Position numbers and translations under genes: made by a program. Source: Corticimicrobacter sp040137905 (GTDB lineage: Bacteria > Pseudomonadota > Gammaproteobacteria > Burkholderiales > Burkholderiaceae_B). From it: a DNA stretch of 64,000 nucleotides. How positions within the stretch are numbered: position 1 is the stretch's first letter; each line of letters begins with the position of its first letter. Below, in pieces: positions 42,876-52,754 of the stretch. The stretch covers positions 1 to 64,000 of the forward strand of contig NZ_JBEFDG010000066.1 of assembly GCF_040137905.1 (NCBI RefSeq). The letters are read 5' to 3'. The notes below the pieces were generated by a model. It was given only the letters and a program-made list of their open reading frames with translations. It did no database searches and was not told where the DNA came from.

Positions 42876-45278
42876 TCAGCGCTTGAGCTTGGCGAAGGCG
42901 GCGGCCATGGCGTTGTTGGATGGGGCGGCCGCTTCCTGCTGACGACCGCCACCCTGGCGACCCTGGTTGCGGCCACCGTTGTTGCGGGGGGCGGGCTGGT
43001 CGCCACTGCGTCGTGCCGGCAGTACGTCGTCCTTGAGCCGCATGGTGAGTGCAATGCGCTTGCGCGGCACGTCCACCTCCAGCACCTTGACCTGTACGGT
43101 CTGGCCGACACGGACTACGTCGCGCGGATCCTCGACGAATTTTTCCGACAGGGCCGAGATGTGCACCAGACCGTCCTGGTGTACGCCGATGTCCACGAAG
43201 GCCCCGAAGTTGGCCACGTTGGTGACCACACCCTCGAGCACCATGCCCGGCAGCAGATCGTTGAGCGTTTCGATGCCTTCCTTGAACTGGGCAGTCTTGA
43301 ACTCGGGACGCGGGTCGCGGCCCGGCTTCTCGAGTTCGCTCAGGATGTCGCGCACGGTCGGCAGGCCGAAGCGCTCGTCGGTGAACTCGGCCGGCGATAC
43401 GCCCTTGAGTGCCTCACGATTGCCCAGGACCTGTTTCACATCGGCCTGGATCTTCGTCAGGATGCGTTTGACCACAGGATAGGCTTCAGGGTGCACGGCG
43501 GAAGCGTCCAGCGGATTGTCGCCGCCGGGGATGCGCAGGAAGCCGGCCGCCTGCTCGAAAGCCTTGTCGCCGAAGCGCGGTACTTCCTTGAGTGCCTTGC
43601 GGTTGGGAAAGGCTCCGTGGCTATCGCGGTAGGCCACCATGTTGCGTGCCAGCAGGCTGTTGAGGCCCGAGACACGAGCCAGCAGGGCGGCAGAGGCCGT
43701 GTTCACATCCACGCCCACGGCGTTGACGCAGTCCTCGACCACCGCGTCGAGCGAGCGCGCCATTTCGCGCTGATTGACGTCGTGCTGATACTGGCCGACA
43801 CCAATGGCCTTGGGTTCGATCTTGACCAGTTCGGCCAGGGGATCCTGCAGACGACGGGCGATGGACACGGCTCCGCGCAGGCTGACATCCAGATCGGGAA
43901 ATTCGTTGGCAGCGGTTTCCGAGGCGGAATAGACCGAAGCACCCGCTTCGGAGACGACGACCCGGGTCAGTTTGAGTTCGGGCAGGCGATCGCACAGATC
44001 GGCCACCAGTTTCTCGGTTTCGCGCGAGGCCGTGCCGTTGCCGATGGCCACCAGTTCGATCTTGTGGCGGTGGGCGATGGCAGCCAGCGTGGCCATTGCG
44101 CCTTCGCGGTCGCGACGCGGCTCGAAAGGATAGACCGTGGCCGTCTCGACCAGTTTGCCGGTCTTGTCGATGGCAGCGACCTTGACGCCGGTGCGGATGC
44201 CGGGATCCAGGCCCAGTACCGACTTGGGGCCGGCCGGTGCGGCCAGCAGCAGATCCTTGAGGTTGGCGGCGAACACCCGGATGGCTTCGGTTTCCGCACT
44301 CTCGCGCAGGCGCGTGACCATTTCGGTCTCGAATGCGGGTGACAGCTTGACGCGCCAGGTCCAGCGGCAGACCTCGGCCAGCCAGCGTGCGCGCGGCGTG
44401 GCATCGAGTTCGAACAGACGGGGTCCGAGCTTGAGGAATTCGGCGACCCGGCTCACGCAGGGGTGCGGTACTTCGGCCTCGCGTTCGACATCCAGCCCCA
44501 GGCGCAATTCGAGCACCCCCTGCTGGCGGCCGCGCAGCAGCGCCAGGACACGGTGCGAGGGCAGGTTGCGCAGGGGTTCACTGAAATCGAACCAGTCGCG
44601 GAAGTTCTCGCCTTCGGCTTGCTTGCCTTCTGCAACCTTGGAGTACAGGAAGCCGGTCTGCCAGAGGTGATCGCGCATGTGCGACAGCAGGTCGGCGTGC
44701 TCGGCGAAGCGTTCGGCGAGGATGTCGCGGGCACCGTCGAGCGCCGCCTTGGCATCCGCCACGCCGGCCTCGGCGTTGAGGTAGCCTGCGGCCAGTACGG
44801 CAGGGTCAGCCTGCGTGTCAGCCAGGATGGCATCGGCCAGCGGTTCAAGGCCGGCTTCACGGGCAATCTGGGCACGCGTGCGGCGCTTGGGCTTGAAGGG
44901 GGCATAGAGATCCTCCAGGCGCTGCTTGGTGTCGGCCTCGGTCACGTCTTTCTTCAGGGCCGGGGTGAGCTTGCCTTGCTGGGCAATGGACTCGAGGATG
45001 GCACCGCGCCGGCCTTCCAGTTCGCGCAGGTAGCCGAGTCGGGTCTCCAGATTGCGCAGGACGGTATCGTCCAGGCCGCCCGTGGCTTCCTTGCGATAGC
45101 GGGCAATGAACGGTACCGTGGCACCTTCGTCCATCAGTGTGATGGCGGCATTGAGCTGCGCTGGACGGGCATTCAGTTCGGAGGCGAGCTGGGCGACGAT
45201 GCGGGCGGCAACGGTGGCTTGCGGCTCCGGCGTATAGGTGGCCACGTCGGTCGGCTGTGCAGCGATGGAATCGGTCAT
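42876..45278 (-). CDS. tex: Tex, transcription accessory RNA-binding protein
   Basis: 800 residues from the ATG at 45278. Tex-type N-terminal helices (TVPFIARYRKEATGGLDD, LRELEGRRGAILESI), a YqgF-like fold (VLGLDPGIRTGVKVAAID), helix-hairpin-helix units (VNTASAALLARVSGLNS, ARNMVAYRDSHGAF) and a C-terminal S1 domain (LLPGMVLEGVVTNVANFGAF, VDIGVHQDGLVHISAL) are in the expected order. The tail is rich in Arg, Gly and Gln. Involved in transcription and RNA handling; essential in Bordetella by established knowledge. Confidence 0.97.
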   Translation of the reverse strand: MTDSIAAQPTDVATYTPEPQATVAARIVAQLASELNARPAQLNAAITLMDEGATVPFIARYRKEATGGLDDTVLRNLETRLGYLRELEGRRGAILESIAQQGKLTPALKKDVTEADTKQRLEDLYAPFKPKRRTRAQIAREAGLEPLADAILADTQADPAVLAAGYLNAEAGVADAKAALDGARDILAERFAEHADLLSHMRDHLWQTGFLYSKVAEGKQAEGENFRDWFDFSEPLRNLPSHRVLALLRGRQQGVLELRLGLDVEREAEVPHPCVSRVAEFLKLGPRLFELDATPRARWLAEVCRWTWRVKLSPAFETEMVTRLRESAETEAIRVFAANLKDLLLAAPAGPKSVLGLDPGIRTGVKVAAIDKTGKLVETATVYPFEPRRDREGAMATLAAIAHRHKIELVAIGNGTASRETEKLVADLCDRLPELKLTRVVVSEAGASVYSASETAANEFPDLDVSLRGAVSIARRLQDPLAELVKIEPKAIGVGQYQHDVNQREMARSLDAVVEDCVNAVGVDVNTASAALLARVSGLNSLLARNMVAYRDSHGAFPNRKALKEVPRFGDKAFEQAAGFLRIPGGDNPLDASAVHPEAYPVVKRILTKIQADVKQVLGNREALKGVSPAEFTDERFGLPTVRDILSELEKPGRDPRPEFKTAQFKEGIETLNDLLPGMVLEGVVTNVANFGAFVDIGVHQDGLVHISALSEKFVEDPRDVVRVGQTVQVKVLEVDVPRKRIALTMRLKDDVLPARRSGDQPAPRNNGGRNQGRQGGGRQQEAAAPSNNAMAAAFAKLKR

Positions 45279-45377
45279 GGGAACGGCGGACTCTCTTGGG
45301 TCTGGAAGATGGCAAAGCGGATGATTTTGCCACAAGTCGGTACGCACGATGCGTGACAGGCAGTATCATGCGAACCC

Positions 45378-47354
45378 ATGTTCAAGGATGATCTCGCTTC
45401 GATTTTTGCGGAAGACGGCCCGTTCGCCCAGGGGGCACCCGGCTATCGCCTGCGCCCGGCCCAGCTGGAGATGGCGCAGGCCATTGCCGAGGCCATCCGC
45501 ACGCGCGGTACGCTGGTGGCTGAAGCCGGCACAGGTACAGGCAAGACCTGGGCTTATCTGGTCCCGGCCATCCTGTCGGGCGGCAAGACCATTATCTCGA
45601 CGGGTACCCGCACCTTGCAGGACCAGTTGTTCAAGCGCGATCTGCCCAAGGTGCGCAAGGCGCTGTCGGTGCCGGTAGCTGTGGCCTTGCTCAAGGGCCG
45701 TTCCAACTATGTCTGTCATTATCATCTCGAGCGGCTCGAGGAGGATGATCGCGGCTTTCGTTCGCGTACCGAAGCAGCACAGTTGCGCAAGATCCAGCTG
45801 TTTGCCAAACAGAGCCAGACGGGGGACAAGGTCGAGTTGTCGGCCGTACCCGAGAACGCCGATATCTGGAACCGCGTCAGCTCCACCCGCGAGAATTGTC
45901 TGGGGCAGGACTGTCCGCATGTGCGCGAGTGCTTCGTGATGAAGGCGCGCAAGCAGGCTCAGGAAGCCGAGGTGCTGGTCGTCAATCATGCGCTGTTCAT
46001 GGCAGATCTGGCATTGCGCGAAGAAGGTATCGTCGATCTGTTGCCGCAGGCCGATACCGTGGTGTTCGATGAGGCGCACCAGTTGCCGGATACGGCGACC
46101 CGCTTTCTCGGGGAAAGCGTATCCACGCACCAATTGCTGGATCTGGCCCGCGATATGGCGGCCGTCGGCCTGGCACAGGCGCGCGAGGCGCTCAATTGGA
46201 GCGAGGCCGGTCGCCAGCTCGAACATGCCGTACGCGAGTGGCGCCTGAGCGCGGCCGCCATCGAGCAGATGCCCGGGCGCAAGGCCACGGCCGAGGCGCT
46301 GCCCGATGCCGACGGTTTCCATGCCGCGCTGGATGTGCTGATCGAACGCGTGGGCGAGGCAGCGGACCGGCTCAAGAAGATCGAGGAAAAGCACCCCGAC
46401 CTGGCCGCCCAGGCCAAGGTCGCGCAGACGCTGCTGGGCAAGCTTGGCCAGTGGCTTAAACCGGAGGATCCTCAGGGCTGTGTGCGCTGGGTCGAGATGA
46501 CGCACCAGGGCATGCGCCTGCACAGTGCACCGTTGTCGGTGGCCGAGGCTTTTTCCCGTTGCCGGCGCAAGGAGCAGGCCTGGGTCATGGTGTCGGCCAC
46601 CCTGTCGGTACAGGGCAACTTTACCCACTTTACCCGCCAGTTGGGCCTGTGGGAGCCACAGGTTGCCAAATGGGAGTCGCCGTTCGACTATGCCTCGCAG
46701 GGGCTGCTGTTCGTGCCTTCGGATATGCCATTGCCCAGCAGTCCGGCTTTCAACGAACGCTTCATCGATACCCTGATGCCATTGCTGGATGCCTGTCAGG
46801 GCGGTGCGCTGGTGTTGTGCACCACGCTGCGCGCCGTGGATATCTTTGCCGACAGCCTCGTACGCCATTTCGAGGCACGTGGCTGGGACTGGCCGCTGCT
46901 GCGCCAGGGGCAGACCAGTCGCCATCTGTTGCTGGAGCGTTTTCGCACCGAGGCGCATGCCGTGCTGGTCGGCAGCGCCAGTTTCTGGGAGGGCGTGGAC
47001 GTGCCGGGTGATGCCCTGCGGCTGCTGGCCATCGACAAGCTGCCGTTTGCCCCGCCCGATGATCCTGTCATCGAGGCGCGTCTGCGGTCCTGCCGCGAAC
47101 GCGGCGGCAATCCATTCGCGGAATTCCAGCTTCCCGAGGCGGCCATTGCCCTCAAGCAGGGGGCTGGCCGGCTGATTCGCACCGAGCGTGACTGGGGTGT
47201 TCTGATGGTGGGGGATGTGCGGCTGGTGGACAAACCCTATGGCCGTCGCCTGTGGCGTGGCCTGCCACCGTTTGCGCGGACTCGCGATCTGCAGGTTGCG
47301 CTGGATTTCTACACGGACCGCATGGCAGAAGTGGATAAGCCCAGTACTGACTGA
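45378..47354 (+). CDS. DinG/YoaA-family Fe-S DNA helicase
   Basis: 658 residues, closer in length to YoaA than to DinG. Walker A is VAEAGTGTGKTWAYLVPA (about 47-64); cysteines in NYVCHYHLERLEE and ENCLGQDCPHVRECFVM supply the [4Fe-4S] ligands; the DEAH box is VVFDEAHQLPDTATRFLGES; motif VI is KQGAGRLIRTERDWGVLMVG. An XPD-like 5'-3' helicase expected to act on R-loops or repair intermediates. Divergent from tex; a bidirectional terminator separates it from bamD. Confidence 0.94.
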   Translation: MFKDDLASIFAEDGPFAQGAPGYRLRPAQLEMAQAIAEAIRTRGTLVAEAGTGTGKTWAYLVPAILSGGKTIISTGTRTLQDQLFKRDLPKVRKALSVPVAVALLKGRSNYVCHYHLERLEEDDRGFRSRTEAAQLRKIQLFAKQSQTGDKVELSAVPENADIWNRVSSTRENCLGQDCPHVRECFVMKARKQAQEAEVLVVNHALFMADLALREEGIVDLLPQADTVVFDEAHQLPDTATRFLGESVSTHQLLDLARDMAAVGLAQAREALNWSEAGRQLEHAVREWRLSAAAIEQMPGRKATAEALPDADGFHAALDVLIERVGEAADRLKKIEEKHPDLAAQAKVAQTLLGKLGQWLKPEDPQGCVRWVEMTHQGMRLHSAPLSVAEAFSRCRRKEQAWVMVSATLSVQGNFTHFTRQLGLWEPQVAKWESPFDYASQGLLFVPSDMPLPSSPAFNERFIDTLMPLLDACQGGALVLCTTLRAVDIFADSLVRHFEARGWDWPLLRQGQTSRHLLLERFRTEAHAVLVGSASFWEGVDVPGDALRLLAIDKLPFAPPDDPVIEARLRSCRERGGNPFAEFQLPEAAIALKQGAGRLIRTERDWGVLMVGDVRLVDKPYGRRLWRGLPPFARTRDLQVALDFYTDRMAEVDKPSTD

Positions 47355-47362
47355 TATGTAAA

Positions 47363-47394
47363 ACGGGCCGGGCGAATCTGTTCGCCCGGCCCGT
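47363..47394. terminator. bidirectional hairpin between the helicase gene and bamD
   Basis: ACGGGCCGGGCGAA (47363-47376) pairs completely with TTCGCCCGGCCCGT (47381-47394) around TCTG, between two convergent genes. Short A-rich and T-containing flanks exist but no long T run. Confidence 0.7.
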
Positions 47395-47433
47395 ATCCAC
47401 TACAAATTTATCTGCGCTTGGTTGACGCGTCGC

Positions 47434-48285
47434 TCAGAACCAGTTGAGCGGGTTCCACCACGATCGGTCCTTGCCGCCACTCTGCTCGTTGGCAAACGAA
47501 CGGTTGGGGAAGTTGGCCTGTTGTACACGCAGGATGTCGTCACGCAGATCGGTCATGCCCAGCTTGTCGTAGGCGTTGTAGAGAATATCCAGCGCTTCCT
47601 CGGAGGCCGGCACGCCTTCGAAATCGGTAATCACGGCCTGGGCCCGGTTGATTGCAGCCACATAGGCATCGCGCTCGTAATAGTAGCGGGCGACGTGCAC
47701 TTCGTTCATGGCGATGGTGTTGACCAGCCATGCCACGCGCAGCTTGGCATCAGGGGTGTAGCGGCTGTTGGGAAAACGCTCGATCAGTTCGTTGAATGCT
47801 TCGTACGACTGGCGCAGGCCCTTGGGGTCGCGCTCACTCGGGTCCTGCCCGGTCACGCTGCTCAGAAAGGCACTGTTGGGCGTGAAGTTGACCAGCCCCT
47901 TGAGATACAGCATGTAGTCGGTACCGGGATGGTTGGGGTAGAGCTGCTGAAAGCGGTCGATGGTGACCATCGCCTGCTCGGGTTCGTTGTCTTTCCAGTT
48001 GACGTAAGCGGTATCGATCAGGGCCTGCTGTGCATAGACACTGAACGGGTAGCGGCTCTCGATGCTTTGCAGGCGGGTACGTGCCTGGGCCCAGTTGCCG
48101 GCGGCAATTTCTTCCTTGGCATCGCGGTAGAGCCTGTCGGCACTCCAGCCCGCTGTGGGGTCAGGCTCCTTGTTACCGGTGCCGCCGCAGCCGGCGACCA
48201 GCAGCATGGCCAGCGCGAGCAGCATCGCCAGAAGCAGGCGGTGCGGTTGTGCAGCAGGGGAGAGGATGGCAGGAACACGAATCAC
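47434..48285 (-). CDS. bamD: outer membrane protein assembly factor BamD
   Basis: 283 residues from the GTG at 48285 with AAGGG upstream; an open frame to 48453 overlaps the divergent rluD and is not used. The signal peptide ends in the lipobox LLVAGC, so it is an outer-membrane lipoprotein. The first TPR-like helices DRLYRDAKEEIAAGNWAQAR, RYPFSVYAQQALIDTAYVNW and IDRFQQLYPNHPGTDYMLYL are characteristic of BamD. It belongs to the essential BAM complex. Confidence 0.96.
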   Translation of the reverse strand: MIRVPAILSPAAQPHRLLLAMLLALAMLLVAGCGGTGNKEPDPTAGWSADRLYRDAKEEIAAGNWAQARTRLQSIESRYPFSVYAQQALIDTAYVNWKDNEPEQAMVTIDRFQQLYPNHPGTDYMLYLKGLVNFTPNSAFLSSVTGQDPSERDPKGLRQSYEAFNELIERFPNSRYTPDAKLRVAWLVNTIAMNEVHVARYYYERDAYVAAINRAQAVITDFEGVPASEEALDILYNAYDKLGMTDLRDDILRVQQANFPNRSFANEQSGGKDRSWWNPLNWF

Positions 48286-48334
48286 GAAAGCACCCTTGGT
48301 GTTAGCATTGCGGGCAATTATAGGGCGTGTAGCG

Positions 48335-49321
48335 ATGGATGATTCAATAAAACATTCCGGGGCGCATCCGGATGAAAGCGTCGACGAGTCGGCAGAGGAT
48401 AGCGTGCTGCTGCTGACAGTGCCTGACGACAGTGACGTGGACCGGCTCGACAAGGTACTGGCCCGCCTTTTGCCGTCACATTCGCGCAGCCGCCTGCAGG
48501 GCTGGATCGAGGCCGGTCATGTGCTGCTGAATGGCCGGCCTGCCAAGGTGCGCCAGAGCGCCGGGCCGGGCGACGAGATCACGGTGCAGGCCCAGCCTGC
48601 CCCCGAAGATCTGGCTTTCATGCCCGAGCCCATCGAGTTTGCCGTGATTGCCGATGCGCCGGACTGGATCGTGGTCGACAAACCCGCCGGGCTGGTCACG
48701 CATCCCGGTGCCGGCAACTGGAGCGGCACGCTGCTCAATGGCCTGTTGCATCGTTACCCCGAACTTGCCAGGGTGGCACGGGCCGGTATCGTGCATCGGC
48801 TGGACAAGGACACATCCGGCCTGATGGTGGTGGCACGTCATGAGCAGGCGCAGACCTTGCTGGTGCGACAGCTTCAGGCGCGCAGCGTGGGCCGCGAATA
48901 TGTGGCGCTGGTCCACGGCTGGCTGCGTCGTCCGGGCGTCGTCAGTCAGCCCATTGGTCGAGATCCCAAGGTGCCGGTGCGCATGAGTGTGACGCGGCCG
49001 GTGGCCCCCAAGGAAGCCATTACTCATTATGCGCCACAGCGCCTGGGGCGGCTGGATGGTCAGCCGGTCACCGAGGTGGTCTGTCGCCTGGAGACGGGGC
49101 GCACGCACCAGATTCGTGTGCATCTGGCCAGTCTGTCGCATCCGCTGGTGGCCGACGTGCTCTATGGTGGCCGGTTGCTGGGCGTAGCAGAGCGGCAGAT
49201 GCTGCATGCCCGCGCCCTGCGTTTCGATGCACCCGGACAGGAGGGAGCATTGACCTTCGAGGCAGCCTTGCCGCAGGATATGCGGACGGTGCTGGATCAG
49301 GTAGACTGGCAGGATGGGTAG
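48335..49321 (+). CDS. rluD: 23S rRNA pseudouridine synthase D
   Basis: 328 residues from the ATG at 48335. An N-terminal S4 RNA-binding domain (RLDKVLARLLPSHSRSRLQG, GHVLLNGRPAKVRQSAGPGD) precedes the catalytic domain with IVHRLDKDTSGLMVVARH (catalytic Asp near 156), then TGRTHQIRVHLASLSHPLVA. RluD makes pseudouridines 1911, 1915 and 1917 in helix 69 of 23S rRNA. It is divergent from bamD, as in many proteobacteria, and is followed by pgeF 48 bases on. Confidence 0.97.
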   Translation: MDDSIKHSGAHPDESVDESAEDSVLLLTVPDDSDVDRLDKVLARLLPSHSRSRLQGWIEAGHVLLNGRPAKVRQSAGPGDEITVQAQPAPEDLAFMPEPIEFAVIADAPDWIVVDKPAGLVTHPGAGNWSGTLLNGLLHRYPELARVARAGIVHRLDKDTSGLMVVARHEQAQTLLVRQLQARSVGREYVALVHGWLRRPGVVSQPIGRDPKVPVRMSVTRPVAPKEAITHYAPQRLGRLDGQPVTEVVCRLETGRTHQIRVHLASLSHPLVADVLYGGRLLGVAERQMLHARALRFDAPGQEGALTFEAALPQDMRTVLDQVDWQDG

Positions 49322-49369
49322 GCGATAGCCTCACAGGCCCAGTCGGATCGACACAAAAAGGGGGCAGGC

Positions 49370-50179
49370 ATGCGGACTTTGGATGAGTGGGCGGGCTTGC
49401 CGTGTGTGTCCGGCCCGCAATGGGCAGGCGTGCACAGTCTGGCGACGACCCGCGAGGGTGGCTTCGGCAAGGCTCCCTACGATACGTTCAATCTCGGTGA
49501 TCATGTCGGCGACGATCCACTGATCGTGCGCCGCAACCGGGAGCACCTGCGCGCAGCCTTGCCCAGCGTGCCAGTCTGGTTGCGCCAGGTGCATGGCGTG
49601 ACGGTCCATGATGCAGATCTCGCCGGCTTGTCGACGGCAGAAAACCGCTCGATCGAAGCCGATGCCGCCGTCACCATGCAGCCAGGCCGGGTCCTGGCCA
49701 TCATGACGGCCGATTGCCTGCCGGTCGTGCTCACGGATGCTTCGGCGCGCGTGCTGGGCGTGGCCCATGCCGGCTGGCGTGGATTGCTTGATGGCGTGCT
49801 GGAACGCACGCTGACACAGATGCAGGCCCGATTGTCCGAGGCGCAGGGCAGCACGCCTGACGCACCGGGTTGGCGCGCCTGGATCGGTCCGGCGATCGGG
49901 CCGCAGGCCTACGAGGTAGGGGAAGATGTGCATGCCGGCTTTCTGGCCAGGGCTCCCGAGGCGGCTTCCTGCTTCCTGCCGGTGGGCTGGAAGCCTGGCA
50001 AATGGTGGATGGACCTGCCTGCACTGGCAGTACAGCGGCTGCAGCGCGCCGGTGTGCAGGAGGTCGAATGGTGTGGTTTCTGTACTGCCACGGATCGCCG
50101 TTTCTTTTCCTATCGGCGTGCCAATGTGACGGGTCGAATCGCCACGCTGGCCTGGCTGGACGAGGCTTTTCCAGGTTGA
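49370..50179 (+). CDS. pgeF: peptidoglycan editing factor / purine nucleoside phosphorylase-like (YfiH, laccase domain)
   Basis: 269 residues. The zinc ligands and neighbours of the family are seen in WLRQVHGVTVHDA, IMTADCLPVVLTD and VLGVAHAGWRGLLDGVLE; the end is RFFSYRRANVTGRIATLAWL. Long annotated as polyphenol oxidase; family members are now linked to peptidoglycan precursor editing and to adenosine cleavage. The bamD / rluD-pgeF order is the same as in many proteobacteria. Confidence 0.95.
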   Translation: MRTLDEWAGLPCVSGPQWAGVHSLATTREGGFGKAPYDTFNLGDHVGDDPLIVRRNREHLRAALPSVPVWLRQVHGVTVHDADLAGLSTAENRSIEADAAVTMQPGRVLAIMTADCLPVVLTDASARVLGVAHAGWRGLLDGVLERTLTQMQARLSEAQGSTPDAPGWRAWIGPAIGPQAYEVGEDVHAGFLARAPEAASCFLPVGWKPGKWWMDLPALAVQRLQRAGVQEVEWCGFCTATDRRFFSYRRANVTGRIATLAWLDEAFPG

Positions 50180-50270
50180 CAGCATGGGTTTGCTGATGCA
50201 AGATGATTTCGATCAAGAATTGATATATAGTGAGTGAATATTTCTGGATGCTACAAAGCGAGGTGCGAGA

Positions 50271-51905
50271 GTGAAGGCAGCGCAAGGCAAGCAGGATACG
50301 TATTCCCCCCCTTCCATGGATCCTGCATTGCTGCAGGCCATTCAGGACGAGTTTCTGCAGGAATGGAGCGGATTGATGGATGCGGCCCGACAGGGGGCGC
50401 TCCCGGCACTCAAGGACCGACGCTTTGCGGCCGAGGCGTGGCAGCAAAGCCAGCCTCATCTGCTGCTGGCCCATCTTTATCTGCTGTCGACGCGCACGCT
50501 CAAGCGCATGGCCGATGCGGCCGACCTGGGTGATTCCACGCGCCAGCGCCTGCACTTTGCCCTCATGCAATGGACCGATGCGCTGGCACCGTCCAATTTC
50601 CTGGCACTCAATCCCGATGCCTTGCAGAGCATGATCGACAGCAAGGGCGCCAGCCTGCAGGCTGGCCTGAGCAACTTCCTGCAGGATGTCGGTCGTCGCC
50701 GTATTTCCCAGACCGACGAGAGCCAGTTCGAGGTGGGCGGCAATGTGGCCACCACGCCGGGCCAGATCGTCTATGAAAACCGCTTTTTCCAGTTGATCCA
50801 GTACGCGCCGCAAACGGACAAGGTCTACGAGCGACCGTTGCTGTTCGTGCCGCCCTGCATCAACAAGTACTACATCCTTGATTTGCAGCAGCACAATTCG
50901 CTGGTGCGCCATGCCGTCGAGCAGGGGCATCGCCTGTTCCTGGTGTCCTGGCGCAATCCGCTGCCCGAGGATCAGGATCTGCTGGCAGCTACCTGGGATG
51001 ACTATATCGAACAGGGCGTGCTGGAGGCGATTCGTGTCGTGTCCGACATCACGGCGCAGCCCAGGATCAATATCCTGGGGTTCTGCGTGGGTGGCACGTT
51101 GCTGGCGTCGGCGCTGGCGCTGGCCAAGGCACGGGGTCAGGACCTGGCCGAATCGATCACGCTGCTGACAACCATGCTGGATTTCAGCGACACGGGCATA
51201 CTCGATGTGTTCGTCGATGAAACCCACACCCGTCTGCGCGAGCAGACCATCGGGCAGGGCGGCCTGCTGTCGGCACAGGAATTGGCGACGACCTTTTCGT
51301 TCCTGCGCCCCAACGAGCTGGTCTGGAACTATGTGGTCGGCAATTACCTGAAGGGCGAGTCGCCCAAGGCTTTCGACCTGCTTTACTGGAACAGCGACAG
51401 TACCAATCTGCCTGGGCCTTTCTTTACCTGGTATTTCCGCAATACCTACCTGGAAAACAATCTTTGCCAGCCGGGCCGGCTGTCCGTGGGCGGACAACCC
51501 CAGGACCTGCGCCTGCTCGACATGCCGGCCTATGTCTTCGGTTCGCGCGAGGATCACATCGTGCCCTGGAAGACGGCCTACCTCAATACCGGCATCCTGC
51601 AGGGGCCGATCCGCTTCGTGCTGGGGGCGTCCGGGCACATCGCCGGGGTCATCAATCCTGCCGCCAGCAACAAGCGAAGCTACTGGGCCGAAGAGGGCAT
51701 GGCTGCGCCGGGCGCTCTGCCGCAGCAGGCCGACGACTGGTTTGCTAGGGCTGCAGAGCATCCCGGCAGTTGGTGGCCGGACTGGATGAACTGGCTGTCG
51801 GGCTATGCGGGCAAGCAGGTGGCGGCCAGGAAGCGACTGGGCAGTACCGCCTATCCGCCGATCGAGCCGGCACCCGGCCGCTACGTCAAGGTACGTGCAG
51901 TCTGA
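50271..51905 (+). CDS. phaC: class I poly(3-hydroxyalkanoate) synthase
   Basis: 544 residues with a GTG start. It polymerises (R)-3-hydroxybutyryl-CoA. The lipase-like box is GFCVGGT (catalytic Cys near 272); the acid and base lie in VFGSREDHIVPWKTAY and LGASGHIAGVINPAA. RPLLFVPPCINKYYILDLQ and SDSTNLPGPFFTWYFRN with YLENNL are PhaC signatures. The 544-residue length is slightly short for class I. The reductase gene follows after 94 bases; no phaA lies in between. Confidence 0.97.
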   Translation: MKAAQGKQDTYSPPSMDPALLQAIQDEFLQEWSGLMDAARQGALPALKDRRFAAEAWQQSQPHLLLAHLYLLSTRTLKRMADAADLGDSTRQRLHFALMQWTDALAPSNFLALNPDALQSMIDSKGASLQAGLSNFLQDVGRRRISQTDESQFEVGGNVATTPGQIVYENRFFQLIQYAPQTDKVYERPLLFVPPCINKYYILDLQQHNSLVRHAVEQGHRLFLVSWRNPLPEDQDLLAATWDDYIEQGVLEAIRVVSDITAQPRINILGFCVGGTLLASALALAKARGQDLAESITLLTTMLDFSDTGILDVFVDETHTRLREQTIGQGGLLSAQELATTFSFLRPNELVWNYVVGNYLKGESPKAFDLLYWNSDSTNLPGPFFTWYFRNTYLENNLCQPGRLSVGGQPQDLRLLDMPAYVFGSREDHIVPWKTAYLNTGILQGPIRFVLGASGHIAGVINPAASNKRSYWAEEGMAAPGALPQQADDWFARAAEHPGSWWPDWMNWLSGYAGKQVAARKRLGSTAYPPIEPAPGRYVKVRAV

Positions 51906-51999
51906 TTTATAGAGCTTATAGAAACAGCACAATTATGATGTGCAAGACCGGAAACGCAGGGTCCGCTCCGGCGATCCTGCTTTCCCAAAGGAGAGAGAG

Positions 52000-52737
52000 A
52001 TGAGTGAAAAACTGGCGTACGTAACGGGTGGCATGGGTGGTATCGGTACGGCGATCTGCCAACGGCTGGCTCGCGATGGTTATCGTGTGATTGCAGGTTG
52101 CGGCCCAAGTCGTGATCACGAACAATGGCTGGCCGACCAGACCGAGCAGGGGTTTTCCTTTATCGCATCGGTTGGCAATGTATCTGACTGGGAGTCCACG
52201 GTTGTTGCGTTCGAACGCATCCGTGCCGAGCATGGTCCCGTCGATGTGCTGGTCAACAATGCCGGCATTACCCGCGATGGCCTGTTTCGCAAGATGTCGC
52301 TGGATGACTGGCGTGCCGTGATCGATACCAATCTCAACAGCCTGTTCAACGTGACCAAGCAGGTGATCGACGGCATGGTCGAGCGCCAGTGGGGGCGCAT
52401 CATCAATATCAGTTCGGTCAATGGTCAGAAGGGGCAGTTTGGCCAGACCAACTATTCGACTGCCAAGGCCGGCATTCATGGCTTCACCATGGCATTGGCT
52501 CAGGAGGTCGCCAGCAAGGGGGTGACGGTCAACACCATTTCTCCGGGTTATATTGGTACGGATATGGTTCGGGCCATTCGTACCGATGTGCTCGACAAGA
52601 TCGTCGCCACCATTCCCGTGCGCCGCCTCGGTTCTCCCGAAGAGATCGCGTCGATGGTGGCATGGCTGGCTTCCGACGATGCCGGGTTCGCAACGGGAGC
52701 GGATTTCTCGCTCAACGGCGGACTGCACATGGGTTGA
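52000..52737 (+). CDS. phaB: acetoacetyl-CoA reductase
   Basis: 245 residues from the ATG at 52000 with AAAGGAGAGA before it. Short-chain dehydrogenase: LAYVTGGMGGIGTAIC binds NADPH, VLVNNAGITRDGLFRKM, then the catalytic Ser in NISSVNGQKGQFGQ and Tyr/Lys in NYSTAKAGIHG. It makes (R)-3-hydroxybutyryl-CoA for PhaC. The QFGQTNYSTAKAG block is typical of PhbB-type enzymes. Confidence 0.96.
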   Translation: MSEKLAYVTGGMGGIGTAICQRLARDGYRVIAGCGPSRDHEQWLADQTEQGFSFIASVGNVSDWESTVVAFERIRAEHGPVDVLVNNAGITRDGLFRKMSLDDWRAVIDTNLNSLFNVTKQVIDGMVERQWGRIINISSVNGQKGQFGQTNYSTAKAGIHGFTMALAQEVASKGVTVNTISPGYIGTDMVRAIRTDVLDKIVATIPVRRLGSPEEIASMVAWLASDDAGFATGADFSLNGGLHMG

Positions 52738-52754
52738 ATTTGTAGGAAATCGAT

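Noticed and set aside
42837..44342. 501-codon open frame antisense to tex
   Set aside because: Covers conserved Tex domains on the sense strand; no independent support.
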